This document shows, piece after piece, positions 1-7,809 of a DNA stretch of 64,000 nt. The notes under the pieces are model-generated. The model was not told the DNA's origin. It saw only the letters and a program-made list of their open reading frames with translations, and made no database searches. Each line of letters begins with the position of its first letter. The stretch's first letter is position 1. The translations under genes and the position numbers were made by a program. Source of the DNA: Actinomadura chibensis NBRC 106107 (GTDB lineage Bacteria > Actinomycetota > Actinomycetes > Streptosporangiales > Streptosporangiaceae); assembly GCF_001552135.1 (NCBI RefSeq), contig NZ_BCQP01000028.1:62001-126000 (forward strand). The letters are read 5' to 3'.

Positions 1-821
1 GCCAGGCCGAGCACGCCGATGCCCATGCAGACGTAGACGAACGTCCTGACCCTCATCATCTGGCGGAACGCCTCGATGAGGCCCGCCGGACGCTCGGGCA
101 CCACGCCCGCCCGCGCGGACGCGCCGCCGAGCAGCAGTTCCTGCTCGCGCAGCCCGCGCGGGGGCTCCTTCAGGAACACGGCCGACGAGACCGCCAGCAG
201 CGCGTACGGCACGGCGAGGCCGAGGTAGGCCCACCGCCACGCCTCCGCGCCGCCCGCGAGCCCGGCGATCGACCCGGCCAGCGCCGGTCCGACGGCCTGC
301 CCGAGCGGGGTGGCCATCGCGTGCATCGAGTAGATCCGGCCGCGTCCCTCCAGCGGGTAGGCGTCGGAGATCATCGACAGGAACACGGGGTTGGAGTACG
401 CCGCCGCCACGCCGGTGAGGGCGTAGGCGACGAACAGCTGCAGGGTGCTCTGCGCGAGCCCGGCGCCGATCATCGCGAGCGTGCCGAGGCACGCGGAGCC
501 GACGACCAGGTGCTTGCGGCCCACCCGGTCGGCGAGCCACGCCATCGGCGGCCCGCCGAGCGTCAGCGTGACGCCGGTGAATCCCGAGATCGCGACGAGG
601 GTCGCGTCCGAGATGCCGAAGGAGTCGCGGATGTCGGGCGCCAGGGTGGTGCTCGCGTCCCGGCAGAGCTGCTCCATCGCCACGAGGGGGACGGCGAGCG
701 AGCAGATCGCCCAGCCGCCCTGCCGCAGGGTGGCGCGCAGCCCGAGGGCGTCCGTCTCCGGCATGCCGTCCCCGGCCAGCGGGGGAGGCTCGTCGTGTCC
801 GTGCGTCGTCGCGTCGGTCAT
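1..821 (-). CDS. MFS transporter (3' end beyond the window)
   Basis: This reading frame runs off the left edge, so only the N-terminal 273 residues or so are visible. After a hydrophilic N-terminus there are repeated hydrophobic segments. A loop reading GGPPMAWLADRVGRKHL matches the classic MFS motif A between TM2 and TM3 (G-x-x-x-D-R-x-G-R-K). This supports a 12-TM-type major facilitator in the inner membrane; the substrate cannot be told. The ATG at 821 has no good ribosome-binding site. A 15-codon frame with a very strong site lies just upstream (865-912), so the true start or its coupling is uncertain. It lies downstream of an amidase and an alpha/beta hydrolase on the same strand and may move their substrate or product. 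Confidence 0.8.
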   Translation of the reverse strand, partial: MTDATTHGHDEPPPLAGDGMPETDALGLRATLRQGGWAICSLAVPLVAMEQLCRDASTTLAPDIRDSFGISDATLVAISGFTGVTLTLGGPPMAWLADRVGRKHLVVGSACLGTLAMIGAGLAQSTLQLFVAYALTGVAAAYSNPVFLSMISDAYPLEGRGRIYSMHAMATPLGQAVGPALAGSIAGLAGGAEAWRWAYLGLAVPYALLAVSSAVFLKEPPRGLREQELLLGGASARAGVVPERPAGLIEAFRQMMRVRTFVYVCMGIGVLGL

Positions 822-864
822 CGCGCGGCCCGCCCGTCCGGCCGGGCCGGGGCGGCGGCCGTCC

Positions 865-912
865 TCAGCGGGCCGGACACGCTCGGGTCCGGGTCTCGTC
901 GAATTCGGGCAT
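865..912 (-). other. possible 15-residue leader peptide or uORF ahead of the MFS gene
   Basis: On the minus strand an AAGGAG sequence sits seven bases before an ATG that opens a 15-codon frame (MPEFDETRTRACPAR, stop at 865-867). The MFS ATG follows 43 bases later in another frame, and the MFS gene has no comparable ribosome-binding site of its own. A second frame from the GTG at 880 ends in an ATGA overlap with the MFS start, so coupled translation is possible. The frame could be a leader peptide, or the original N-terminus after a frameshift. Only the strong ribosome-binding site supports it. Confidence 0.35.
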
Positions 913-1026
913 GGGTCTACTCCTTGGGGGTGGGGATCACTGCGGGGTGGGTTCCCGCCGGTCGGGCGGGAGCGGTGACCGCGCCCGGGCCGGTAGACCG
1001 CGCGGGCGAGACTCAGGGGGCCGGGC

Positions 1027-2262
1027 TCAGAGCCGGTCGTGGAGCCATTCGAAGGTGAACTCGGCGCCCGCCGCGCTGGCGCCGTTCTGGCAGTGCAGTT
1101 GCGCGGTGGTCGAGGCGTCGAGGACGAGGAGGTCCTTGGGGCAGGTCAGCAGGTCGTAGAGCTGGCGCGCCTGGCCCTTCTGGAAGGTCTCCTCGGTGCC
1201 GTCCATGATGAGCGTCTCGCACTCGATCTTGGCGGCGTGGTCGGTGAGGTCGTATGCCTGGAGCTCCTTGAACAGCTCGTACGGCGTCGCGACGCCGTGC
1301 TTGAACATCGAGTCGCGGATGAACCAGTCGGCGCGGGACGACGCGGCGGCGATCTGCGCGGTGGCGGCGTTGAACGCCTCCGGGCCCTCGTCCAGCGCCT
1401 CTTGCAGGCCGGGGAGGTGCGACAGGATCGACCCGCCCCACTGCAGGACGCCCGGGTTCGCGATGCACGTCTTGATGCGCTTCTCGAACGCGGCCGCGCG
1501 GGGCGCGAGGTAGCCGCCGAAGCTCGACCCCATGAGGCCGATGCGGTCGGGGTCGACCCCGTCGAGGTGGACGGCCACGTCCACGATCGGGCCGACGACG
1601 TTCTCCCAGTCGGGACGGAACGGCAGGCCGTTCACCCGCAGCGCGAGCCCCTGCCCCGGGCACTGGACGGACAGGCAGTGGTAGCCGCGGCGGATCGCGC
1701 CGTCGTAGACCCACCGGGTGTCCTCGGGCCAGGCGTCCCGCCCCTGGAAGAAGATCAGCAGCGGCGCGGGGCCCTTCGCCGCCCGGCTCCGGTACAGGTA
1801 GGACGGGAGGAAGCTGTCCTCGTAGGGGATCCTGACGTACTCGCCGGGGTAGTCGCTGAGCTCCAGGTAGCGGTCGTAGCACCGGTAGGCGCTGATGGCG
1901 TTGGCCCGGACGCGCGGGTCGTCGTGGTGGCTGTAGTGCATCAGCGAGGCGCGCCAGTACGTCGCGGCCCGCAGGTAGCCGTCGCACGCGGTGACGCGGC
2001 GGCCCCTCCGCTCCGCGGCCTCGGCGCGCTCCTGGATCCGCTCGGCCATGGACGTCCAGGCCGAGATCCAGCTCTCCTCGTCCTCGGGCCGGATCTTCCG
2101 GACGGCCTCCAGGCACTCCCCGAGGTCGGACATGCCGAAGTACATCATGCCGATCTGGGCCTTGATCTGGTCGTCCATCACCTCGTCTTCGATGAAGCGG
2201 TGGGAGTTCCAGTCCGCCCCCGGGACGAGCGGGTTCGGGGGTGTGTCGAGTTCGACGGTCAT
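1027..2262 (-). CDS. alpha/beta hydrolase with N-terminal helical cap (FrsA/DHPON-hydrolase type)
   Basis: This is a 411-residue cytosolic alpha/beta hydrolase. Residues 1-150 form a helical region and the hydrolase fold follows. The nucleophile elbow is G-S-S-F-G-G at 245-250 (Ser247). An aspartate in LIMDG near residue 350 and a histidine in QLHCQNG near residue 390 complete a plausible triad. The long helical N-terminus before the catalytic core is typical of FrsA/DUF1100 esterases and of the C-C hydrolases that cleave 2,6-dihydroxypseudooxynicotine; the actual substrate is unknown. A strong ribosome-binding site (AAGAGGAG) precedes the ATG. The gene lies 45 bp downstream of an amidase on the same strand, which suggests a small hydrolytic operon. 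Confidence 0.85.
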   Translation of the reverse strand: MTVELDTPPNPLVPGADWNSHRFIEDEVMDDQIKAQIGMMYFGMSDLGECLEAVRKIRPEDEESWISAWTSMAERIQERAEAAERRGRRVTACDGYLRAATYWRASLMHYSHHDDPRVRANAISAYRCYDRYLELSDYPGEYVRIPYEDSFLPSYLYRSRAAKGPAPLLIFFQGRDAWPEDTRWVYDGAIRRGYHCLSVQCPGQGLALRVNGLPFRPDWENVVGPIVDVAVHLDGVDPDRIGLMGSSFGGYLAPRAAAFEKRIKTCIANPGVLQWGGSILSHLPGLQEALDEGPEAFNAATAQIAAASSRADWFIRDSMFKHGVATPYELFKELQAYDLTDHAAKIECETLIMDGTEETFQKGQARQLYDLLTCPKDLLVLDASTTAQLHCQNGASAAGAEFTFEWLHDRL

Positions 2263-2307
2263 GCGATCTCCTCTTTGGAAGGGGGGACGCGCCGCGCCCG
2301 GTCGGGC

Positions 2308-3840
2308 TCAGCGCGCGGCGGCGGGAGGGACGCGCCCCGCCCAGGGGCGCGCGGCCTCCAACTGCGCCGCCAGCCGGAAGAGCACACCCTCGTCCCCGTA
2401 GGGGCCGACGAAGTGGGTGCCGACCGGGACGCCGTCCGCGTTCCAGAAGAGCGGGACGGACGCGGCCGGCTGGCCGGTGACGTTGATCAGCGTCGTGAAC
2501 TGGAGGTGGGGGCCCGCGGCGCGCATGCCGCGGAACGGGTCGTCGGGCGGCGAGGCGAACGTGCCGAGCGGCGGCGGGGGACCGGCGGCGGTCGGGGTGA
2601 GCCACACGTCGTACGGCGCCTGGAACGCGGCCAGGTCGTCGCAGAGCGTCTGGAGTTCGGCCAGCGCGTCCATGTAGTCGCCCAGGCCGACCGTGGACGC
2701 GCGGCCGCTCTCGATCATGGCCCAGGTGGCGGGCTCGAAGTCGGCGGGGCGCGCCGTCCTGCCGGTGACCCGTTCGAGGTGCGCGACGTCCCAGGCCAGG
2801 CCGCCCGCCGAGACGGTGCGGAACGGGCCCGCGAGCGCCTCGAAGTCGAGTGCCGGGGTGGCCTCCTCGACGTGGTGGCCGAGGCTCTCGCAGAGCCGGG
2901 CGGCGTCCTCGACGGCGGCGACGGCGTCCGGGTGCAGCGGCGTCCCGATCGGCGACCGGTTGCTGAACGCGATCCGCAGGCGGCCGGGGTCCGTGCGCGT
3001 CTCGTCCAGGTAGGGGCGCGGGGGCGGCGGCGCGACGAACGGGTCGCCGGGCAGCGGCCCCGCGGTCGCGTCGAGCAGCGCGGCGCTGTCGCGGACGCTC
3101 AGCGTGATCGCGTGCTCGCTCAGCACGGCGATGCGCATCGAGACCCCGGCGCGGCGGCGGGCCGAGGAGATCCGCAGCCGGGTCGGCTTCAGCCCGAAGA
3201 CGCCGCAGCAGGACGCCGGGACGCGGATCGACCCGCCGCTGTCGCTCGCGTTGGCCATCGGGACCATGCGCGCCGCGACCGCCGCCGCCGCGCCGCCGCT
3301 CGACCCGCCGGCCGAGAGCGCGAGGTCCCACGGGTTCCTGGTCGGGCCGTGCAGCTCCGGCTCCGTCGTCGGCTGGAGGCCGAACTCCGGCAGGTTCGTC
3401 TTGCCGCACACCACCAGGCCGGCGGCCTTGTAGCGGCGGGTGAGCTCCCCGTCCCGGTCGGGGACGTAACCGGCCAGGAACCGGCTGCCCGACGTCATCG
3501 GAACCCCGGCGTAGCCGACGCCGCCGCCGTCCTTGAGGAGGAACGGCACCCCGGTGAACGGCCCTTCGGGAACGTTCCCGGCGAGGGTGGCGCGGGCCTC
3601 GTCGTACATGGTCGTGACGACCGCGTTGACCGCGGGGTTGGCCTCCTCGATCCGGCGTATCGCCGCGTCCAGCAGCTCGGCGGGCGTGATCTCCCCGCGG
3701 CGGACCAGCTCCGCCTGGGCGAGCCCGTCGAGCCCCGACAACTCGCCGGGTTCGCGGGGTGGGTGGGGTTCGGCCAGGTCAACCGACCCGCCGGCGGGCT
3801 CGCCGCCCGCCCGGCCCAGGTCGTTAAGTGGTTTAACCAT
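2308..3840 (-). CDS. amidase (amidase signature family)
   Basis: This 510-residue enzyme has the amidase-signature core. The catalytic lysine is in LLKDGGG (Lys103), the cis-serine is in GGSSGG (178-183), and the nucleophile is in DSGGSIRVPA (Ser204). The family hydrolyses carboxylic amides to acid and ammonia, and the length fits. The ATG at 3838-3840 has no clear ribosome-binding site, so a shorter start or leaderless translation is possible. The start codon overlaps a small AT-rich palindrome (GGTTTAACC, 3830-3838) that could be an operator. It is probably co-transcribed with the hydrolase downstream. The particular amide cannot be predicted. Confidence 0.9.
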   Translation of the reverse strand: MVKPLNDLGRAGGEPAGGSVDLAEPHPPREPGELSGLDGLAQAELVRRGEITPAELLDAAIRRIEEANPAVNAVVTTMYDEARATLAGNVPEGPFTGVPFLLKDGGGVGYAGVPMTSGSRFLAGYVPDRDGELTRRYKAAGLVVCGKTNLPEFGLQPTTEPELHGPTRNPWDLALSAGGSSGGAAAAVAARMVPMANASDSGGSIRVPASCCGVFGLKPTRLRISSARRRAGVSMRIAVLSEHAITLSVRDSAALLDATAGPLPGDPFVAPPPPRPYLDETRTDPGRLRIAFSNRSPIGTPLHPDAVAAVEDAARLCESLGHHVEEATPALDFEALAGPFRTVSAGGLAWDVAHLERVTGRTARPADFEPATWAMIESGRASTVGLGDYMDALAELQTLCDDLAAFQAPYDVWLTPTAAGPPPPLGTFASPPDDPFRGMRAAGPHLQFTTLINVTGQPAASVPLFWNADGVPVGTHFVGPYGDEGVLFRLAAQLEAARPWAGRVPPAAAR

Positions 3841-4148
3841 ATCCGGAGTCTAGCCACTCGGACGGCAGACGCAATAGCTGATTTCGCATCGTTCCAAGAC
3901 GTCCTGGGATCAAGAGGGGGTTGGTTGCCCGATGCTTCGCTTGTCAATAGCTTGGGTGGCTAACGAATCGGCTCACGGTGCGTCCGCGTCCCGGTACGGC
4001 GGGCTCCGCGGAGCGGGCGGCGCGGCGGCGGGACGCCGCTCGCTACGCTGGAACGAGCCGGGCAGCCCGCGCCGCTGCTGCTCCCCGGGGGCGGGAGGAC
4101 CGGCACCCTGCACTTCTCGCGGCGGCGCGCCCGTACAGAGGAAGAACC
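3841..4148. other. divergent intergenic region, amidase/marR
   Basis: About 300 bases separate the amidase from the divergent marR gene. The left end is AT-richer than its surroundings and must carry the amidase promoter. I see no coding potential, tRNA or convincing terminator. An AGAGGAAG ribosome-binding site for marR sits at the right end. Confidence 0.5.
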
Positions 4149-4769
4149 ATGGACGAATCTCCTGACCCGGAACTGCTCGGTTCCGTCCGCTCGATCATCC
4201 GGCTGGCCCGGATCGCCCAGCAGGCGTGCGAGGAGGGCGGCCTGACGATGGCGCAGTACCGGGCGCTCACCAGCGCGATCAGGGGAAAGAAGCGCGCCTA
4301 CGAATTGGCGCAGTACACCGCCGTCAGCCGCCCCGCCATTTCCGCGCTCACGAACGGCATGGTGAAACTCGGGCTGATCGAGCGCAGCGGGCACGCGTCG
4401 GACGGGCGCGGCGTGTTCTTCGCCGTCACCAGCGACGGGGTGGAAACGCTCCAGAAGGTGGAGCACCTTCTCGTCCGGCGTTTCGAGGACGTCCTCGGCG
4501 ACGCGAAGGACGCGCTGAAGATGCTCGACAGCGAAACGCTCGACGCCGTCCTCGATCTGCAGGCGGAAAAGGACTTCGGCGTCCCGCCCCGGCGGCCCCG
4601 GCAGGGCGCGGAGAAGGGCGCGGAGAAGGGCGCGGAGAAGGGCGCGGAGAAGGGCGCGGAGAAGGGCGCGGAGAAGGGCGCGGAGAAGGGCGCGGAGAAG
4701 GGCGCGGAGAAGGGCGCGGAGAAGGGCGCGGAGAAGGGCGGGGAGAAGGATGGCGAGGCGGCGGAATAG
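4149..4769 (+). CDS. MarR-family regulator with repetitive Gly-Ala-Glu-Lys tail
   Basis: This is a 206-residue protein. Residues 1 to about 150 are a MarR winged helix-turn-helix (recognition region around AVSRPAISALTNGMVKLGLI, followed by an SDGRGVFFAVT wing). MarR proteins are dimeric ligand-responsive repressors. The rest is an unusual tail: 11 identical Gly-Ala-Glu-Lys units, one Gly-Gly-Glu-Lys unit, and an acidic end. I chose the ATG at 4149 because AGAGGAAG lies just upstream and the MarR fold begins there; the frame is open further upstream. The gene is convergent with the DHA2 exporter 23 bp away, which is the likely target, though no shared operator could be proved. Confidence 0.88.
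   Translation: MDESPDPELLGSVRSIIRLARIAQQACEEGGLTMAQYRALTSAIRGKKRAYELAQYTAVSRPAISALTNGMVKLGLIERSGHASDGRGVFFAVTSDGVETLQKVEHLLVRRFEDVLGDAKDALKMLDSETLDAVLDLQAEKDFGVPPRRPRQGAEKGAEKGAEKGAEKGAEKGAEKGAEKGAEKGAEKGAEKGAEKGGEKDGEAAE
4605..4748 (+). repeat. 12-bp tandem repeat inside marR (11 perfect units plus 1 variant)
   Basis: The unit GGCGCGGAGAAG is repeated 11 times without change from 4605 to 4736, and a twelfth copy (4737-4748) has one changed base. The unit length is a multiple of three, so changes in copy number keep the frame and only lengthen or shorten the protein tail. Complete identity between units suggests recent expansion by slippage or recombination. Confidence 0.97.
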
Positions 4770-4792
4770 CGGCCCGCCGTTCCCGCCGAACC

Positions 4793-6316
4793 TCAGTTCC
4801 GCTCGCGTTTCGCGATGGTGGTGCGCAGCGGCGTCCCCTTGATCGCCGCCGCGGCGAGCAGGCTCACCAGCGCCACCCCGGCCGCCACGACGAAGACGGT
4901 CGCGATCGCGTCCGCGTAGGCGTGCTGGACGATCGCGCGCACCGCCGGGGACGCGGACGCGGTGAGCTCCGCCCTCGTCCCGCCGCCCGGCGCGACGTCC
5001 GAGCGCGCCGCGATCTCCGCTCTGACCCGGTGGGTGACGATGACGCCGAGCAGCGAGACGCCGATGACGCCGCCGAGCGACCTGAAGAACGCGACCAGCG
5101 CGCTCGCCGCCCCGACCTCGGTGACGTCCACGGTGTTCTGCACCGCCAGCACGTAGTTCTGCATGAGCGTCCCGAGGCCGAGGCCGACGAGGACGGTCGG
5201 GACGAGCACGTACCACCAGGGCACCGCGCCGCCGATCCGGCCGAGCATGAGCAGGCCGAGGGCGAGCGCGGCCGAACCGCCGACCAGGAACCGCTTCCAC
5301 CGGCCGGACGCGGCGATGAGGTGGCCCGCGCCCAGCGTCCCGGCGGTCGTCCCGACCATCATCGGGACGCCCAGCACCGCCGCCTCGGTCGCGGAATAGC
5401 CGCGCGCCACCTGGAAGTACTGGCTGAGGAAGAGCAGCGTGCTGAACATGACCACGCCGACCGCGCCGCTGCCGGCGATGGCCAGCGCGGTCGTGCGGTT
5501 CCGGAGGATCGCGAAGGCGATGATGGGCTCCGGATGGCGCCGTTCGACGAGGAACGCCGAGAATCCGGCGGCGAGCGTCCCGCCGAGGAACAACGCGCTT
5601 TGCCATGACGCCCACGAGAACGCGTCCCCCGCGAACGTCACCCACAGCAAAGGGATGCTCGCGGTGGCGGCGATCAACACGGCACCGGCGTAGTCGACGC
5701 GGGCTTCGCGTCCGATCGTGGGGAGTTTCAGATAGCGCTGCAGAATGACGAGGCTGATCACGGCGAGGGGGACGACGACGAAGAAGCACCAGCGCCATCC
5801 GAGCCAGGGGGTGTCGGTGATGACGCCGCCGATGAGGGGCCCGCAGAGCGTCGCGCAGGCCATCACCGCCCCGATGTAGCTCGCGTACCGCCCGCCCTGG
5901 CGGGGCGGGACGATCGAGCCGATGACGGCCTGCGTCGTCGCCAGCAGGCAGCCCATCGCGACGCCCTGCACGGCCCGCATCCCGATCAGCAGCCAGATCG
6001 AGTGGGACAGGCCCGCGCCGACCGAGCCGACCACGAAGACGGCGAGGCCCGTCTGCATCAGCGCCTTCTTGCTGAACTGGTCGGCGAACTTCCCCCAGAC
6101 CGGCGTGCTCACCGTCATCGTCAGCAGGGAGGCGGTGACCAGCCACGTGTACTGCGTCTGGTCGCCGTCCAGCGCCCGGACGATGGTCGGCAGCGCGTTG
6201 GTCACGATCATCGTGCTCAGCACGGAGGAGAACAGCGCGAGCATGAGCCCGGCCATCAACTGCGCGGTCCTGGCCCCGGGCGCGGCGGACGTCGCGGGCG
6301 ACGTATGTAGTTCCAC
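4793..6316 (-). CDS. DHA2-family (14-TM, EmrB/QacA-type) MFS drug exporter
   Basis: This 507-residue membrane protein has the layout of the DHA2 drug:H+ antiporters, with about 14 hydrophobic segments. A motif-A-like loop (VWGKFADQFSKK) lies near residue 70, and an antiporter motif C (GPLIGG) lies near residue 160. The family exports hydrophobic drugs or dyes in exchange for protons. The start is GTG at 6316, and a near-consensus promoter ends only six bases before it, so the mRNA may be leaderless. It is convergent with marR, whose product could repress it. Confidence 0.9.
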   Translation of the reverse strand: MELHTSPATSAAPGARTAQLMAGLMLALFSSVLSTMIVTNALPTIVRALDGDQTQYTWLVTASLLTMTVSTPVWGKFADQFSKKALMQTGLAVFVVGSVGAGLSHSIWLLIGMRAVQGVAMGCLLATTQAVIGSIVPPRQGGRYASYIGAVMACATLCGPLIGGVITDTPWLGWRWCFFVVVPLAVISLVILQRYLKLPTIGREARVDYAGAVLIAATASIPLLWVTFAGDAFSWASWQSALFLGGTLAAGFSAFLVERRHPEPIIAFAILRNRTTALAIAGSGAVGVVMFSTLLFLSQYFQVARGYSATEAAVLGVPMMVGTTAGTLGAGHLIAASGRWKRFLVGGSAALALGLLMLGRIGGAVPWWYVLVPTVLVGLGLGTLMQNYVLAVQNTVDVTEVGAASALVAFFRSLGGVIGVSLLGVIVTHRVRAEIAARSDVAPGGGTRAELTASASPAVRAIVQHAYADAIATVFVVAAGVALVSLLAAAAIKGTPLRTTIAKRERN

Positions 6317-6322
6317 CGCTTA

Positions 6323-6350
6323 ACTATATGCCCGGCGCACCGGATGTCAG
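6323..6350 (-). promoter_or_regulatory. sigma-70-type promoter for the DHA2 exporter, probably leaderless
   Basis: Reading on the minus strand, CTGACA (6350-6345), a 16-base spacer and TATAGT (6328-6323) form a near-consensus promoter. The GTG start codon begins six bases after the -10 box, about where transcription should start, and no ribosome-binding site is present. The -35 box overlaps the last codons of the upstream SnoaL-like gene. Confidence 0.65.
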
Positions 6351-6745
6351 GGGCGGAAGAGCGTCTCCGCGACGTGGGCGGTGTCGGCGTACTCGACGAC
6401 GTCGACGATCCGCCCGTCGCGGACGGTGTAGACGCCGATGCAGCGGTTGTCGTAGTCGTCGCCCCGGACGGTGCGCGCCGTGGCGGTCCATTCGGCGACG
6501 ACGCGGTCCCCCTCGGCGACCGTCGAGACGAGTTCGATCTTCATCGTGCCGGGGACGAAGTGCACCCCCATGCCGCCGAGGAACTCGTCCACGATCGCGT
6601 CGCGGCCCCGCCAGATCCGGGAGATGGGCAGGCCGCCCGGGTAGTGCCAGGTCGCGTCCGCGGCGAAGCTCTCGCGGATCACCCGGGCGTCGCCGTCGCG
6701 AACCGCCTCGACGTAGCGGACGACGACCTCGCGCGGACTGGTCAT
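6347..6745 (-). CDS. SnoaL/NTF2-like small enzyme or binding protein
   Basis: This is a 132-residue single-domain protein of the NTF2/SnoaL fold. It has an N-terminal helix (VVVRYVEAVRDGD), a central W-R-G-R-D-A-I segment and C-terminal strands ending in the VRDGRIVDVVEYAD signature. Members include ketosteroid isomerases, polyketide cyclases and many stress-linked proteins of unknown activity, so the reaction is not predictable. The ATG overlaps the stop of the reductase gene upstream (ATGA), which shows translational coupling in a two-gene operon. Confidence 0.8.
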   Translation of the reverse strand: MTSPREVVVRYVEAVRDGDARVIRESFAADATWHYPGGLPISRIWRGRDAIVDEFLGGMGVHFVPGTMKIELVSTVAEGDRVVAEWTATARTVRGDDYDNRCIGVYTVRDGRIVDVVEYADTAHVAETLFRP

Positions 6746-7695
6746 GATCGGGTACCTCCGGTGGTCTCTTCGGATGGGACGAGGGTGAGCACGGCCTTGC
6801 CGCGGATCCGGCGTTCGCGCAGGTCGACGAGGGCGGACGCGGTGTCGGCCCAGTCCGCGACGCGTCCGATCTCCGGATGCAGGCGGCCCTCGGCGGTCAG
6901 CCGGACGAGCGCGGCGAGGTCGTCCCCGAGCCGGGTGTCGGCGTCGAGGTAGTGGAAATGCCGGACGGCCGCCGACTCGGGACCGGCGAAGAAGTCGAAG
7001 AAGTCGAGCGTCACCGGGCTCCGGCTCGCCTGCCCGAACCAGATCAGCGTGCCGCGCCGCGCGAGGCGCGCGAGGGCGAGCGGGAGCGCGACGCCGCCGG
7101 TCGACTCCAGGACGACGTCGAACGTCCCGTCCGCGTCGGCCACGTCGTGGACGATCTCCGCCGCGCCCAGCCGGACGAGTCCCCGCGCCCGCCCGGCGTC
7201 GCGGGTCACGGCCGTGACGCGTGCCCCGGCGGCGGCGGCGAGTTCGGTCACGTAGTGCCCGACCCCGCCGGACGCGCCGGTGAGCAGCACGCGCCGGCCG
7301 AGCACGGGACCGGCGGCGCGCAGCAGGCGCAGCGCGGTGAGCCCGGCCAGCGGGAGCGCCGCGCCCCGGACGGCGGGCACCGCGTCCGGCAGCACCGCGA
7401 GCGCGTCGGCGGGGACCGCCGCGAACTCGGCCCAGCCGCCCCACATCGGATGCCCCACGACACGCGCGCCCACGGCGGGGCCGGTGCCGTCGGCGGCGGC
7501 GCGGACCACGCGTCCCGCGACGTCCTTGCCGGGACGGTCGCCCGGCCGCGGCCGCTCCAGCTTGAACGTCTCGCCCCGGTTGATCGAGAACGCCTCGACC
7601 TTCACCAGCGCCTCGCCGTCCCCCGGTTCGGGGTCGGCGACCTCAGCGAGCGTGACCGGTTCGTCCGGGTCCCCGGTCGGGACGAGCGCCTTCAT
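6742..7695 (-). CDS. zinc-independent MDR (quinone reductase-like) NADPH oxidoreductase
   Basis: This 317-residue protein belongs to the medium-chain dehydrogenase/reductase superfamily. It has an N-terminal GroES-like domain and a Rossmann domain with LLTGASGGVGHYVTELA near residue 145. The structural and catalytic zinc ligands of true alcohol dehydrogenases are missing, which fits the quinone oxidoreductase branch. Two ATGs lie 6 bp apart (7701 and 7695); I prefer 7695 because it sits eight bases after GGAGG. It is divergent from a LysR gene with a palindrome between them and is coupled to the SnoaL-like gene downstream. Reduction of a quinone or enone is the likely role, by family. Confidence 0.85.
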   Translation of the reverse strand: MKALVPTGDPDEPVTLAEVADPEPGDGEALVKVEAFSINRGETFKLERPRPGDRPGKDVAGRVVRAAADGTGPAVGARVVGHPMWGGWAEFAAVPADALAVLPDAVPAVRGAALPLAGLTALRLLRAAGPVLGRRVLLTGASGGVGHYVTELAAAAGARVTAVTRDAGRARGLVRLGAAEIVHDVADADGTFDVVLESTGGVALPLALARLARRGTLIWFGQASRSPVTLDFFDFFAGPESAAVRHFHYLDADTRLGDDLAALVRLTAEGRLHPEIGRVADWADTASALVDLRERRIRGKAVLTLVPSEETTGGTRS

Positions 7696-7776
7696 CGTCA
7701 TCGCCTCCTCGTCGGCGTCCTGACCGCACTCCACCGGACGGGACGCCCGCCCGGCCAACAACGCGGGCGCCCGTCC

Positions 7777-7793
7777 GACAACGCCCGGTTGTC
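7777..7793. promoter_or_regulatory. palindromic LysR operator candidate
   Basis: GACAAC (7777-7782) and GTTGTC (7788-7793) form a perfect inverted repeat around five bases. It lies in the divergent gap between the reductase (start 7695) and lysR (start 7810). A site here could serve both autoregulation and control of the divergent operon, the usual LysR arrangement. Confidence 0.55.
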
Positions 7794-7809
7794 GCCTATG
7801 GTCGGCGGC

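Noticed and set aside
1039-3963. 974-codon plus-strand open frame over the hydrolase and amidase genes
   Set aside because: High-GC shadow frame; the minus strand carries catalytic motifs of two clear enzymes.
4605-4748. Tandem repeat in marR as a CRISPR array
   Set aside because: Units are adjacent with no spacers and are in frame with the protein.
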